Assembly (NCBI GenBank): GCA_018894105.1
Contig: CM032118.1
Location: 26,764,690-26,828,689 of the forward strand
Source: Jacaranda mimosifolia
Lineage: Eukaryota > Streptophyta > Magnoliopsida > Lamiales > Bignoniaceae
Reading direction: 5' to 3'
DNA: 64,000 nucleotides
Shown: piece by piece, positions 48,161-60,700 of the stretch
How the letters are laid out: every line of letters begins with the position of its first letter
How positions within the stretch are numbered: the stretch's first letter is position 1
Made by a program: the position numbers and the translations under genes
The notes under the pieces: model-generated
The model's input: the letters and a program-made list of their open reading frames with translations, nothing else
Database searches by the model: none
Told to the model about the DNA's origin: nothing

Positions 48161-49170
48161 TAGCTATCCAAGAAGATGCCTTGTTGTGGCATGCAAGACT
48201 TGGAAATATCTCGAAAAATAAGATGAACAAGTTAGAAGTCCTGAAAGCACTAAATGTTAGTGGCATAGAGGATCTTCCTACTTGTGAATCTTGCTTAGGA
48301 AAAATAACCAAGGCTCTTTTTGTCGGACAAATGAAGTGAAGCATAAATATTTTAGATTTGATCCATATTGATGTTTGTGGACCACAAAGAGTTAGTGCGA
48401 GAGGTGGCTTTTCATACTTCATTACCTTCACCGATGATTATACTCGATTCGGACTCATGTATCTTATGAAGTACAAGTCCAAAGCTTTTAAAAAGTTCAA
48501 AGGATATAAGAATAAAGTAGAAAAACAATTGGGACTAATTATTAAAGCTCTTCAATTGGATTGATGAAGAGAATACTTGAGTACCGAATTCTTGGATTAT
48601 CTAAAGAAGAATGGAATTCCCTCTCAATGGACTCCAACTAGCACACCCCAACATAATAGAGTAGCCAAGAGGAAAAATCGTAACTTGTTAGACATGGTAT
48701 GTTCCATGATGAGTTTCACTAATGTTCCAATATCCTTTTGGATATACGCCTTAGAAATGACATCAAGGCTACTAAATGTAGTACCCTCAAAGTCGGTACC
48801 AAAAACACCGTATGAGATGTGGTATGGCAAATCACCTTCTTACTCTTTTCTAAGAGTTTAGGGGGCTTCTCACTTACATCAAGCAGTTAGTGGGAGACAA
48901 GTTGGATGCTAGATCCACCTTGTGCAAGTTTGTGGGATACCTAAGAGAGTCTTTGGGTAATTACTTTTATGATCCCTCGAAACAAAAGGTGTTTGTTTTA
49001 AGGAACGCCACCTTTTTGGAAAAGAAATTTCTATTAGATAGAAATGGCATTGTTGTTAAACTTGATGTAGTTCAAAATAATCAAAACATCCCACAAGTGG
49101 TAGAAACAAGTAAACATCAAGAGCTTAACATAGAACCTCTGAGAAGGTTGGATTGAATCAAGAAGTAACT
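48161..49170 (+). pseudogene. copia B integrase
   Basis: The zinc domain reads LWHARLGNISKNKM and later CESC, so the second histidine of the HHCC motif is asparagine. The core has HIDVCGPQ (first Asp, 48361 on). A degraded second motif around LQLD (48553) follows. Then comes TPQHNRVAKRKNRN (48640-48681), where the catalytic glutamate is lysine. Downstream are LLDMVCSMMSF and PYEMWYGKSPS, typical of copia. Stops at 48340, 48562 and elsewhere break it. Confidence 0.88.
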
Positions 49171-50265
49171 CAAAAGGTTTGGATTCCTTTATAAGACGAG
49201 CCAATTAGATAGTGATTCGAAGACCTATGAGGAAGTTATATTGGTCATAGATTCGGGACATTGGCTAGGCTCCATGAAATCCGAAATGGACTCTATGTAC
49301 ATCAACAAAGTATGAACTTTGGTAGATCTATTGGAGGGTATAGTACATGTTAGTTGCAAATGGATTTATAAGCGAAATCTAGGAGTCGATGGAGAGGTTA
49401 TGACCTTTAAGGCACGACTAATAGCAAAAGGTAACACTAAAAGACCCAATATTGATTTTAAGGAAACTTTTTCACCGATCGCTATACCTAAGTCCATTCA
49501 GATTTTGCTTGCTATAGCCGACTATTATGACTATGAGATATGATAAATGGATGTAAAGACCGCTTTCCTCAATGAAAATACTGAAAAAGAAATCTATATG
49601 GAGCAATCGTAAGGTTTTACATCCAAAGAGAGTGAGCAAAAGGTATGTAAACTCGAAAGGTCCATTTATGGACTTAAATAGATGTCCCCAAAGTTAGAAC
49701 ATACATTTTTATAAGATAATCAAATTGTTTGGCTTTATCAAAAATGTGTAACCTTGTGTGTACAAGAAGGCTAGCGGGAGTAGCATACAGTTTATTGTGT
49801 TTTTATGTCGATGACATTCTTCTCATTGGGAATATGAGAGAAATGTTAGAGTATATTAAAGTATGGTTATCTATATAATTCTCCATAAAGAATTTGGGAG
49901 AATCATCCTTTGTATTAGGAATACGAATCTATAGAGATAAATCGAAGATGATGTTAGGGCTTTCCCAAACATCGTAGAAGATACTAAAGAGGCCTAGTAT
50001 GGAAGAATCCAAGAAGAGATTCATTCCTATGGGACATGGTCTTCGTCTTTCCAGATCCATGGCCCCTAAGATTGACGATGAGAGTTATGCATCTGCTATT
50101 AGGAGCATAATGTATGACGTTCATTGTACAAGGCCAGATGTAGCACATGCTCTAAGTGTTATGAGCTGCTTTCAATTCGACCTCGGTGAATGTCACTAGG
50201 AAGCCATAAAAGCAATCTTTAAGTACTTGAGAAGAACTAAGGATTTATTTTTGGTGTACGGTAAT
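49171..50265 (+). pseudogene. copia B reverse transcriptase
   Basis: CKWIYKRNLGVDGEV and KARLIAKGN (49354-49430) start the domain. DFKETFSPIA and IAD.YDYEI follow, then the palm motif 'MDVKTAFLNEN' (near 49551). The active-site box is kept as FYVDDILLIG (49801-49830), unlike copia A. The end matches ARP.VAHALSVMS (50130-50165). Stops at 49541 and 49680 and frameshifts prevent translation. Confidence 0.88.
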
Positions 50266-50700
50266 GGAAATTGAAACTCAAGAGATTTTTGAATTCTAGT
50301 TTCCAATTCAATGTAGATGACCTAAAATCCACTTTAGGATTTATATTTTGCCTCAATGGCGGCGCGGTGAGTTGGAAAAGTTTCGAACAAGACACCACAT
50401 CCGATTCTATCATCGAGACAGAATATATTGCAGCTTCAAAAGCTTCAAAGAAAGTTGTTTGGATGAAAAACTTCATCCAAGAGTTAAATGTAGTGCCTAG
50501 CATTGTTGAGCCTGTAGTTATCTTCTATGACAACAATAGAGCGGTTATGCAAGTGAAAGAGCCAAGATCTCATTAGCAATTCAAGCACATTTTGAGGTAT
50601 TATCATTTGATCCATGAGATCATTGATAGAGGCGACGTCCGAGTAGAGAGGGTAGCCTCTGAAGAGAATATAACATATCTACTAATAAAATCCCTAATGT
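50266..50700 (+). pseudogene. copia B RNase H
   Basis: The frame 50271-50576 has GFIFCLNGGAVSWKS, then EYIAASKASKKVVWMKNFI and FYDNNRAVM, the standard copia RNase H words around the catalytic acids. It ends with a TAG at 50574 and continues in another frame to a 'KSL' end near 50690. It lies directly upstream of the polypurine tract. Confidence 0.85.
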
Positions 50701-50761
50701 AAAAGGTCTTTGAAGGACATCTTGAGAAGATGTGTCTTAAGACTATGGGGAATTGGCTTTA

Positions 50762-50776
50762 GGGCAAGTGAGAGAT
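50762..50776 (+). other. Polypurine tract of copia B
   Basis: GGGCAAGTGAGAGAT directly before the 3' LTR. Confidence 0.75.
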
Positions 50777-52943
50777 TGTTGGAAAGTGCTCTACAACCAA
50801 TTAGATTGGCATGCAAACTATTTCACTTGGGATACAAGCTTGATTGAATGATATTCATACTAAATGGTCATCTTCATCTTATGCTTATTCTACTTCACTA
50901 GCATTTAGTTGAATCCCCTAGATCACACAAGACTACGGGGCTTGGTCACACACTAGGTGGTGATCATGAAATAAATCTTATACGATTGTGATCTTAAAAT
51001 ATTCCAAGTCTAGGATCTTAAGAGATAAGACATCTAAGATTCGGATAGACTTGCATTAATGATGCATAAATCTAAGGAGTTGGATATTGCTCCATTTCAT
51101 GAGCAATCTATGTTAGACATGGGTGCATGTTAGTGCGTACTTATTGGAGAACAAGTTCATTGAAGACCCGCTCGAAGAATCCACTAGATAGCCATAGTGG
51201 CATATCATTAGTCCTCAGACCTAAGGATCCATGGTAACCTTGTATTTAGGTCCTCATACCTTGACTCTTCCTTGACCACAAAGTAGGTCATCTGGGTTAT
51301 GATTGGGTATGAGCTACTTAGATATGGAGGTTTATGAGATCCAAAATGGAGTCCGTCTCCTCATTATTGTGAAGAGCGAGTGCATATCCTATGTACTCTA
51401 TAATGATCGATTCCAAGAAATCCTTGCGCAAGGTAATATGACAATTTGAAAAAGTAGTTTTCCAAAGATGAGATCATAAAGAGGAATCAAACATTAGGAA
51501 TAGAAACATAGTTATCGAGGCTATTAGGGAGTCAAAAAATATATTGCCCTAGGCCTCTTTCGAGAGATTGGGAACAAAAGGACCATATTTGCATGACAAA
51601 CGTAGAGCTAGAATGGTTCACCAAGAGCATATTCATTTCGACCAATTAGTTGGGCTCCATGGGCTTGAGACTAGACATTGACATGGGGATTGAGTACTCT
51701 TTAATTAATAGAATGCAATTGAAAGAGTTATTAGTTTAAAGAAGTTTAAACTAATATGAATATTTCAATATTCAATATATATCACAAAAGTTATGAGCCC
51801 ATGTGCAATGAATGGGAGAACCTAATGGGTCACACATAAAAGCCTAAAGAAGTTCTATTTGACGGGAGAAATTTTCTAAGGAGTTAGAAAGTTCACCATT
51901 GCCATTTTTATGGAGAAATTGGTTGACTAAATTTTTGGTTATTTTGGCCTAATTAATCAAAATAATTTAAGAAGTTAAATTAGACCAATTAAATTAATAA
52001 GTTAATTTAATTGGCGCCATATGACCATTAATTAGTCAAGTTAACTTAAAGAGTTAAGTTGACACCTTTTAACTTAAAGAGTTAAATTAATTGACTTAAG
52101 GAGTTAAACCAAGTGAATTAATTAAATTAAAGAGTTAATTTAATTAATATGAGGAATTAGTTTTGGAGGAAATTTTTTAATGGAGTTCATTTGAGATTAA
52201 TCTAGAATTAATTTGAGATGAAATGTAGATTCAAATTAAATTCAAATGCAAGTGAAATTCACATTTCACATATAAGTAGCTTGTTAGTAAACCACCTCAT
52301 GGTGGGTGTTATGCCAACTTGCATCACACCATACACTTTATAAATAGAGAAATATGGCCGGCCATAGAAGGCATGTGATGCAAGATTCCATTTTTCCCTC
52401 CAAAAAGTGTGATTCACTTATGTGTTAAAGTTTCACACCTTTGTCACCAAATTCTCTCATATCTTGGCTCTCCCTCTCCTTCCTCCTTTGGTTCTCTAGC
52501 TGATCAGAGGTAGATTTGAGCTCTCCATCAGTGTATAGGTCGTAACATTAGAGACTTCACATTGGGGGAGTTTTTTCCCTTGAAAATCCACTGCTGTCCA
52601 ATGACTTTGGAGATAAATTTGGAGGCCTTTCCATGCTTGGATTTGGCTAAAATTTTTAATGGAAGTTCTCAAGTATGTTTAGGAGCTCTATGCAAATTTT
52701 TGTCCAATTTAGAGTTGATTTGGTCAGTCAATTGTTGGCTTGATTCTACTGTGCGCAGATTGGCACTTTGTAGTGTTTATTGGTGTCATCCTTGATATAC
52801 CTTTGGATTAAGCATTCAAGGTATTTTTCTTCCATTAAATCCTTATTAAATGCATGAATAGATCCTTAGGATAAGGAGTAGAGAAGTTTTATTTAGCCTA
52901 TATTTGGTTTTATAATTGGATCCCTGGGCTAATACTTACTTTA
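50777..52943 (+). repeat. 3' LTR of copia B (2167 bp)
   Basis: It aligns with 42976-45205 and ends ACTTTA where the other copy ends ACTTCA. The TATA box is at 52339-52347. The frame 52562-52795 is a chance frame. It is about 60 bp shorter than the 5' LTR because of small deletions, for example near 51190-51200. Confidence 0.9.
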
Positions 52944-53770
52944 GAGTCCAACTTACCAATCTTTAGATATACACCACAGTCATATCAAGAGAAAAGGCAA
53001 ATTCCACTTGGAGTATGTATTGAACTAGATAGCACTGCTAAAACAAAAATGGTAGTATCAAACGACTGTCAAACTTTGAGGAAAGAGTTGACTATGCTAA
53101 TTGTTGACATAAGCTCATTAACCCATAATAGGCATTTTGTTGCGGGGGTTTCTCACAAAGGATTCAAGGGGACATTTGATCTTAAAGTGTATAAGTTGCT
53201 TGAAAAGTCTGGCTATTATTTTGCTAGTACATCCAATCTGGGTGAGCTTAAACCTGAGTTAATTGGGAAAAAAGTTCATGGACTCAGTGAAGCACAACAG
53301 AGATTAAGGAAACATAGGTTTTATGTTGAACATTCAAGGGCTGCTTTGGGATTTAAACTTGCAGAACCAATCAGGATACATGTGATAAAGAAGGATAAGT
53401 GTGTTGATGTCCAATGTATCTTTGCAAAAGATCATGTGAAGCAAGAAGAGCAAGAACAGAATAATCATCAAGTTTCTGTATTTGATCATCTCAGTACTAT
53501 GGCTTCTCGTCCTTCTATCTTTAAAAGACTTAGTGCTTAAAATTATAGCAGGCTTAATATAGGTTCACGTTTGAGAGGTTCTATGTTCAATCGACTCGAA
53601 AATAATGCTGCGATAAAAGCAAGACAAAAGAGTGTCGATGAGTCAAAAAATGAGGCTTAGACTCTTCACTTATCTCAATAAAATAAAGCCAAATCTGTAA
53701 TCCTAGTCACAGTATAGATAGACATATGAAAATAAAATGGTGCATCATAAAACACTAATGCAAATAGAAT
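52944..53770 (+). pseudogene. Tat element pol, linker between protease and RT
   Basis: The host element resumes here. The frame 53049-53540 (163 codons) reads HFVAGVSHKGFKG, YKLLEKSGY, LGELKPELIGK and LSEAQQRLRKH, the usual spacer found in Tat pol between protease and RT. It stops with TAA at 53538. Its openness over nearly 500 bp makes it one of the better kept parts. Confidence 0.82.
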
Positions 53771-55160
53771 GGTATGGATGAAGATAAAATGGAAATCACT
53801 ATTAGCTCTGATTACGTAATTGTTAAAGAGGGGCTAAGTCCTGCATCACATGATCTGTGTCTTGAAGAATTCAATAGATTGGTGGCAAGTGGTTTTATAC
53901 AAGCTACAAACTACCCAACATGGATAATGGTGCCTGTTCTAGTTTTCAAAGCAAATGGAGCATTAAAGTTGAGTATTATATTCCAAAGATTGAGAGTTGT
54001 TGAGATTGAATAGTTATGTGATGAAGAAAATAATGAGTTGCACACATGTAACCATATCACTGTTGATGAAGAGCCTAATTCAGAAATTCTTGAAGATGAA
54101 GTCCTAAGAGCTCTTCCAGACTTGAAGATGGTGGATAGGCAACTGTTGATGAACTCAAAAAGTTGAATCTTAGCATTATAAGAGAGCCCTATCCTATATT
54201 TGTTAGTAAGCTTTTGAATCCAAACGAGGAGGAACAATATTTCAAAATCTTAAGTGAATATAAGGATGTCTTTGCTTGGACATATAAAGAAACGCCAGGA
54301 TTAGACCCAAAAGTTGTAATTCATTACCTTGGCATAAAACATAAGGCTCGTTCGGTAAAGCAGTCGCAGCGGGGGCTTTACCTGGAGCTCTTCCATCTTA
54401 TTAAAGCTGATTACCAAACTTATTGATGCAGGATTTATCAGAAAAGTTAAATATCCAACTTGGATCTCTAGCATTGTACTAGTGAAGAAGAAGAATGGCC
54501 AGATACAAATTTGTGTTGATTTTTGAGATTTGAATAAGGCATGTTCAAATGATGATTTTTCACTATCTATTATTGAGCTCATGGTTAATGCAACCACTGG
54601 ACATGAAACTTTATCTTTGATGGATGGATCCTCCGGGTATAATAAAATCAGAATGTCACCATAAGATGAGAAGTGTACATCTTTTCACACTCCAAAGGGT
54701 ATTTACTATTACAAAGTAATGTTTTTTGGGTTGAAAAATATAGGTGCAACTTATAAGCGACCTATGCAAAATATTTTCGATGATATGCTGTATAAAAAGG
54801 TCGAGTGTTATGTTGATGATCTACTGGATGATCTAGTGGTCAAGACTAAGAAAAGAAAGAATTACTTGGAAGATCTCCACATGATATTTGATCGACTGAA
54901 GAAATACAACTTGAAGATAAACCCACTCAAGTGTGCTTTTGGTGTCACGTCTTGCAAGTTCCTTGGCTTCATAGTTCGCTATCGTGGAATTCAAATTGAT
55001 CATACTAAAATCGATGTTATCCAAAAGATGCTACCACCAAGAAATCTTAAAGAATTGTGCAGTCAAATCTTGTGGGAAGATGCTAACCATTTAATGACTT
55101 AATGAAGAAAGATGTTCCTTTTGTATGGGATAAAAGGGTGTGAAAATGCTTTTGAGAGCA
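53771..55160 (+). pseudogene. Tat element reverse transcriptase
   Basis: A spacer segment (SPASHDLCLEEFNRL, 53774-54013) and the segment YFKILSEYKDVFAWTYKE (54240-54290) lead into the RT. There follow KAGFIRKVKYPTWIS (about 54425-54470) and QICVDF (54505-54525), then the palm with MFFGLKNIGATYKR (54719 on). The active site reads YVDD at 54809-54820, but with a 12-bp duplication after it. PLKCAFGVTSCKFLGF (54925-54970) closes the domain. Frameshifts and stops lie at about 54426, 54524 and 55100. A deletion of some tens of bases lies in the connection near 55055. Confidence 0.88.
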
Positions 55161-55620
55161 TAAAGAAGTACCTCATGAATCCACCAGTTTGGGAGCTCCT
55201 ACACCTAGAAAACAATTAATATTATACATTATAGCACAAGAACGGTCAACTGGTGCTCTCATAATTTAAGAAAATAATGAAGGAAATGAGAAAGATTTAT
55301 ATTATCTGAATAGAGCCTTAACTGAAAATGAATTGAAATACTCCTCTATTGAGAAGATTTGCCTTGCTTTATTTTATGCAATTAGTTGAAGTACTATTTT
55401 GAGGCATATTCCATCCAACTCATCTCATGTGTTGATACTATAAATTTTGTGATGTCAAGACCAGTAATTTCAGGAAGATTGGCGAAGTGGTCTATTGTAT
55501 TCAATTAGTATGAGATCACATATGTACCTTAAAAATCTATTAAAGTACACGCACTTGCTAACTTTCTAACTGATCACCCCATTCTTGCAATTGGGAAGTA
55601 TTCGATGAATTACCTGATAA
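55161..55620 (+). pseudogene. Tat element first RNase H domain
   Basis: Frames here contain LYIIAQERSTGAL, LYYLNRALTENELKYSSIEKICLAL and 'GRLAKW', the RT-linked RNase H of gypsy elements. Stops occur at 55267 and 55388. Confidence 0.8.
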
Positions 55621-56310
55621 GGATGCCTTCTTCGTTGAGATCTTGCCAGCATGGACAATGTTATTTGATGGAGATTAAACTGATGGAGCGGGGGCAGGGA
55701 TCGTCTTTGTTTCACCAGAAAGGCAAGTTTTGACATATTCCATAGTGTTAAATGAATTGTGCTATACTAATATTGTAGAATATCAAGATTTAATTATTGG
55801 GCTTCAAATGGCACTTGAAAAGAAAATTTTAGAAGTTGAGGTCTATGGTGATTCAAAACTGGTTATTAATAAGCTTTTAATTGTTTATAAAGTTAAAAAG
55901 AAAGATTTGATCCCATACTTTCAACTAGCCTCTTGTCTATTAAAGAAGTTTGAAAGTGTTTTCCTAAGTCGCATCTCAAGGAATAAAAATAGGATGGTAG
56001 ATGCACTGACCAACTTGGTTACTACTTTAGCCCTTTCCAAAGAAAAAATGACAAATATTCTAGTGTGCAATAGATGGATTGTGCCTTCACTAATTGAGCT
56101 TGATTGTGATGATGCAAATGTAATATTAGTCTCTGCTGGAGAAGATGAACATTGGAGGACATCACTGATTGATTATCTAATGCATGGGAATTACCGCAAG
56201 ACCCTTATCGTAGGACGAAGGTCCGTTGGAGGTTATCTCGCTTCATTTTATGCAAAGATATTTTGTATTGTCGATTTTATGAATGTACTTATTAGTTTTG
56301 TTTAAGCAGT
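55621..56310 (+). pseudogene. Tat element second (archaeal-type) RNase H
   Basis: The domain starts 'LFDGD' near 55664, then a stop, then GAGAGIVFVSP. The open frame 55730-56305 (191 codons) has VEYQDLIIGLQMAL and LEVEVYGDSKLVINKL, carrying the conserved Glu and Asp of this fold. The presence of a second, archaeal-type RNase H is a mark of the Tat branch. It is broken at the first motif by TAA (55677). Confidence 0.85.
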
Positions 56311-56995
56311 GTAGAAGCAACTGAAGGCTGAAGCACGTTCTTGAGTTTGCAGAGCTCACCAGTTAGGTCCTAAGCTTTATTTTCAAATTAAATGGATGAG
56401 CTACCACTCGCCTACTATGGTCAAGGATTGTATAAGTTATGCGAAAATGTGTGAAGCTTGTCAGATGCAAGCTAACTTTATACATCAACCACCTAAACCC
56501 TTACATCCCACAGTTGCTTCATGGCCACTTGATGCATGGGGTCTTAATGTTGTAGGTCCTATTGCTCCCAAGTTGTTGGCTAGTCATTCTTACATATTGG
56601 CAGCTATAGACTATTTCTCTAAGTGGATAGAGGTGATTCACTTCAAGGAAGTGAAGAAAGAAATTATTATTAAGTTCATTCGCTGTAATCTGATTTTCAA
56701 GTATGGACTGCCTCATTATATCTTTATTGATAATGGGAAGCCTTTTTACAACAAGTTGACGGACAAACTTTGCATACAATTTAGATTCTTGCAATATAAC
56801 TCCTCAAAGAAGGCCTATTACCATCAGTTAGTGAGTAAGAAGTAAATTCATGTCAAAATGGGATGGTCCATATATGGTAAAAGAAGTTTAAACAAATGGT
56901 GCCTACAAGTTGGTTGACAAAGATGGATTACGTATAGGCCCCATAAATGGGAAGTTTTTGAAGCTATATTACCTATGAAGAAATAGCTCCTTGAC
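56311..56995 (+). pseudogene. Tat element integrase with large internal deletion
   Basis: The zinc part has CISYAKMCEACQM (about 56432-56470). The core has WPLDAWGLNVVGP (first Asp, near 56525), AIDYFSKWIE and FIDNGKPF (second Asp, 56725-56748). About 70 bp later the sequence jumps, at about 56816-56850, to the very C-terminal segment (KMGWSIY or, in another frame, 'KWDGPY', then NGAYKLVDKDG and IGPINGKFLK). The part with the catalytic Glu and most of the C-terminus, normally several hundred bases, is missing. The integrase cannot work. Confidence 0.85.
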
Positions 56996-57315
56996 GCACG
57001 AGCCTAAACTACATGTTACTCCTTGGTACATGAGCCTAAACTGCATGTTACTCTTGGTTCGCATGAGTATAAACTGTCTACGGACCCACCAAAGGTAATG
57101 CACATAGAAAATGCTAACTTACCTCTCTAAAGGTATTTCATGTGGATAAAATGTCAAATACCGCACCTAGTTCAAAGTGGTTAAATGTTGGATACTCCTA
57201 TGCCGCATGAGTATAAACTGTGAACAACACCCCTCTCAAAAAGAATGTTTACTTTGAACTAAGTAATGACTTGATCCCCTTGATGGGGTACATAGGCAGC
57301 TTAGGAGTTATTTCC
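56996..57315 (+). repeat. Imperfect short repeats downstream of Tat pol
   Basis: The phrase 'gcatgagcctaaactgcatgttactcc' recurs in variants at about 56994, 57028, 57062 and 57205, spaced about 34 bp at first. No gene is seen. Confidence 0.65.
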
Positions 57316-57632
57316 CAAGTTCAATCACATCACTAAACAAAATGAGGGTTTGAATGGCTCATCAAGTTCAATTAAGTCATTGGAACAAGTTTGGGTTGCT
57401 TGCCAAGTTCAATCACATCATTGGAATAAGTTTGGATTGCTTCTCAAGTTCAATCATGTAATTGGATCAAATTTGGAGGACTTACCAAGTTCAATCATAT
57501 CATTAGAATGAGTTTGGATGGCTTCCGAAGTTCAATCATATCAGTGGAGTAATTCTGGATAGATGATCAAGTTCAAGCATATCATTGGAAGAAGTTTTGG
57601 TTGTTTTTCAAGTTCAATTATAATAAGTTTGG
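57316..57632 (+). repeat. Tandem repeat, 41-bp unit, about 8 copies
   Basis: 'caagttcaatcacatcattgg' or variants start at 57316, 57363, 57404, 57445, 57486, 57527 and 57568, with a last partial copy at 57609. After the first unit (47 bp) the period is exactly 41 bp. The copies are diverged by several bases each. Tandem repeats in this place are common in Tat elements. Confidence 0.88.
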
Positions 57633-57779
57633 TCTATCCATTAGATAGCTAATTTTAGTCATGAGTTTAGTTGAGTTTATTTATTTATTTATTCACTCAA
57701 TTATTGGGGGGCATATAATACAAATTTTCTTTGAAGTTAGCATCAATTTGAAGAAATACTAGATAAAAAAAAATGCACA
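57633..57779. other. Short spacer between tandem repeat and antisense gene
   Basis: About 150 bp of AT-rich sequence including 'ttatttatttatttatt' near 57680. No gene is seen. Confidence 0.5.
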
Positions 57780-60700
57780 AGGAGAATTTATAAAAGAACA
57801 ACTTTTTTATCGCATGTATAGTGATCAAGTGTTCGTTTACATCAATGATGCCAAAAAAAAAGCCAAGTAGCTAAGTTCATCAAAAGCTACTAGATCCTTG
57901 CGAGATTCTTCAAGTAGTACCTCCATCCTCTTTAATGCCTCAACCTTTTTATTCGTTAAAAATGGAGTGTCCTCAAGCTTTGAAATTTTATCTCTCTTAG
58001 TGGCCATTTCTTTCTAAATAATGGATAAGCTTTCTTTTGCTTTGTGGAATGATGAGTTTGCAAATTCTTCCTTATTGCTTAACTCGGCAAGTCGTGTTCT
58101 CAACTCCTCTTGTTGCTTGGTGGAAGTTCATTTTTGAGACCATTTAGGACAATTCTTTCATTTTCTATTGCCTCGGCCTCAAAAAGATTCTATTGTGCAA
58201 GAAAAAGTGCTTTCTCATTGGTTTCTTGTGTTTTTTTTTTAATTGAATTTAACTTAACCTTTGTGTAGTTGGAAGTACCCTAAAAGAAAGATTTCAAGTG
58301 GTTCTCCAAAGATGATGTGTCTTTTATGTATAATTTCATCTCTGCGATCAAATCATCAATTGTTGGTTTTATCTCTAAAAGTTCCTTAAATAGAGTTTTC
58401 ATGATTTTTTGACATATTCATTCCCAATAGAATTTGACTAATATTTGCTCAACTTCAGTCTTTATAACTTAAGGACAAAATTTAGAAACTTCAGCATCTA
58501 TGGGCAACCAAGATGGAGCTTCAAATGTCTTTTTGGGCTTGTCTTTTTCGACAAAAGCTTTCTCATTTGTAATCTCGTGTAATATTATCTTTGGTCGCTT
58601 GTTGAAATTAGCAATATCATGGATAGCTTGCATGTTATCATCAAGAGGTTGAGGAATGGTTGTTTCAAGCAAGTCAAAAGAATTGGTCCCATTTATCGAA
58701 CCAATACTATCTTATGAAGTAATTGGGACTGCTACTTCAAGATCCGTAAGCTATAAAAAAATAAGATGAAAAGAAAAAGAGATTAGTGCAAAGGATTGAC
58801 AAATATACAAAAAAAAAACTGCATGATATATAAAAAAATAACTTTATATATTTTGCTAATTCATCCAAAGGTAAAGAAAAACTTGGGACATCTACAAAGA
58901 AGTTCGAATTAATACTGATATTATCTAAATCCAAAACCTTTGGTTTCTTCTTGAGTATACATTGGTTACTGGAGTCATCATTTGAGCAAGAAGAAATTAT
59001 TTCCTTTCTTTCCATTGGAGCATCAATGGGGATGAAACCTCGAGTAAGCTACAACATTTTTTAGATGGTACTTTAGTATGGTCAATAGTGTTATACTCCT
59101 TTAACTTGCCTTGAAATAACAGGTTTTTGAAGAGGTGAGGATGCTAGTTCATTTTTAGGATCTTTCATTAAGGCTCGTTTAGGATGAGATGGAATTCTTT
59201 TAAGATGCCCAAGCTCAGATGTATGATGTGCAATTCTCTCCCCAAGTTGATTGGATCAACTAGAATTTGATTCCACATCTTTTCGATTGACTTTGAGAAC
59301 AATTTTAGTACCTTTTGTTTGTGAATCCTTCAAGTGTTTATCCCACTAGTCTGCATATTCCTTTATGTCCAATGGAAAGGAAGAAGTATTGGCAGGAATG
59401 ATAAGTTTGTAAGATATGTTCAGTAAGGTACATGATTGCTAGAGTCGAACAAACTTGTGCAAATCACAAGTAAGGATCTCTTTCTGTAAGTTTCCCAGGA
59501 CGTGTTGACAAAATCCGCATTGCCGGTTGAATCGATAAGGGTTATAAACTTCAATAATATACTCTTTTTCACATTGAAATGTCAAATAGCTGGAATGTAA
59601 AGCCATAAAAAGGTCTTTATAAGTATTTAATATGCATGGGCCATCTATTACTGGGAACTGCTTGTGCGAAAATAAGGCATGATTTGAATGGCTGAAGGGT
59701 TGATACTGAGGATCAAATCTGTTACCTCTGAAACATCAAAGTGTTTGGCCATGTTCTCCCCTACATATTTGGCCATCTCAACTCCTCCTACGTCAATCTT
59801 AGATAAAAAATACATGCCAACATAGTACCTTATCCAATCATGAACATAATGAATGGGAAAGATAGAAGAAGATTCATGAAGACTAGGCGAAGTTAATATA
59901 CCCTTCAAGCCGAGGTAGATGCTTGCTCATACAGGAACTGCAAGAGAAAAGTAATCACTATTTGCCATTCTACTAGAAACTTTAAAAACTGTGGCATGGA
60001 TCATATTAGCTTTTCGATGTGGTAGAACAAAGCGGTGTAACTAGTATGAAAGAAAGACAACCAAGTAGGTCTTCTCTCTAACATCTTCTTCAACCTCCAA
60101 CATCATAAATGGCTCATCATATTCCTTTGTGTGAGGAAAAAGTGATTCTTTGATTTCTCTACATGGATTATGAGAAATCTTTAGCTCACTGGACCTTTTT
60201 TGGGAAGACCTCAAAGGTGGTTTTGAATATCTTGTTTATCAACTAGAAGCAAATTCAATTAGAAGTATGAACGCCATCAAAGTTCTTTGGGAGCATATGA
60301 TAAGCCAAGAATAGAAACTTACAACTTCATGGTAGAGAAATGGCATGCCTGTTATCACCAAATAGCTCTTTTGCAATGGGGATAGCTTCATTATAGAAGC
60401 TTTCACGCATAGGCAATCCACCAAGTACACGAAGATTCTATAAAGAAAGTAAAAATTTGCCAGTAGCAGTGTGCAAGGTGTTTGTGGAAGGGCACCATAG
60501 CTCAAGGAAGGCTTGAAGGATGTTCTTATGGCAGACATATGTGAAAAGCAAAGCATGGACTACTGCATGGATCCTAGCTTAATGAAGAGTGTCTGCATGA
60601 TGGCCTAGCACATCCTTTGTCCATTCTCAATAACCTGCATGAAAAGATACTTCACCAAACCTTGATATAGGAATTCTCAATAAATGTTTATTAATGTCGG

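Larger units (their letters stand above)
42976..52943 (+). mobile_element. Ty1/copia LTR retrotransposon B inside the Tat element
   Basis: Two LTRs (42976-45205 and 50777-52943), both starting TGTTGG, flank a tRNA-Met-type primer site, a leader, gag, integrase, RT, RNase H and a polypurine tract. It belongs to the same family as copia A: the gag start MAKN, the LTR starts and the leader repeats agree. The LTRs differ from each other at many sites and all domains have stops. It interrupts the host between the protease and RT regions. Confidence 0.92.

Noticed and set aside
57316..57632. CRISPR-like array
   Set aside because: The 41-bp units are contiguous and diverged, with no repeat-spacer structure. 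The genome is plant.
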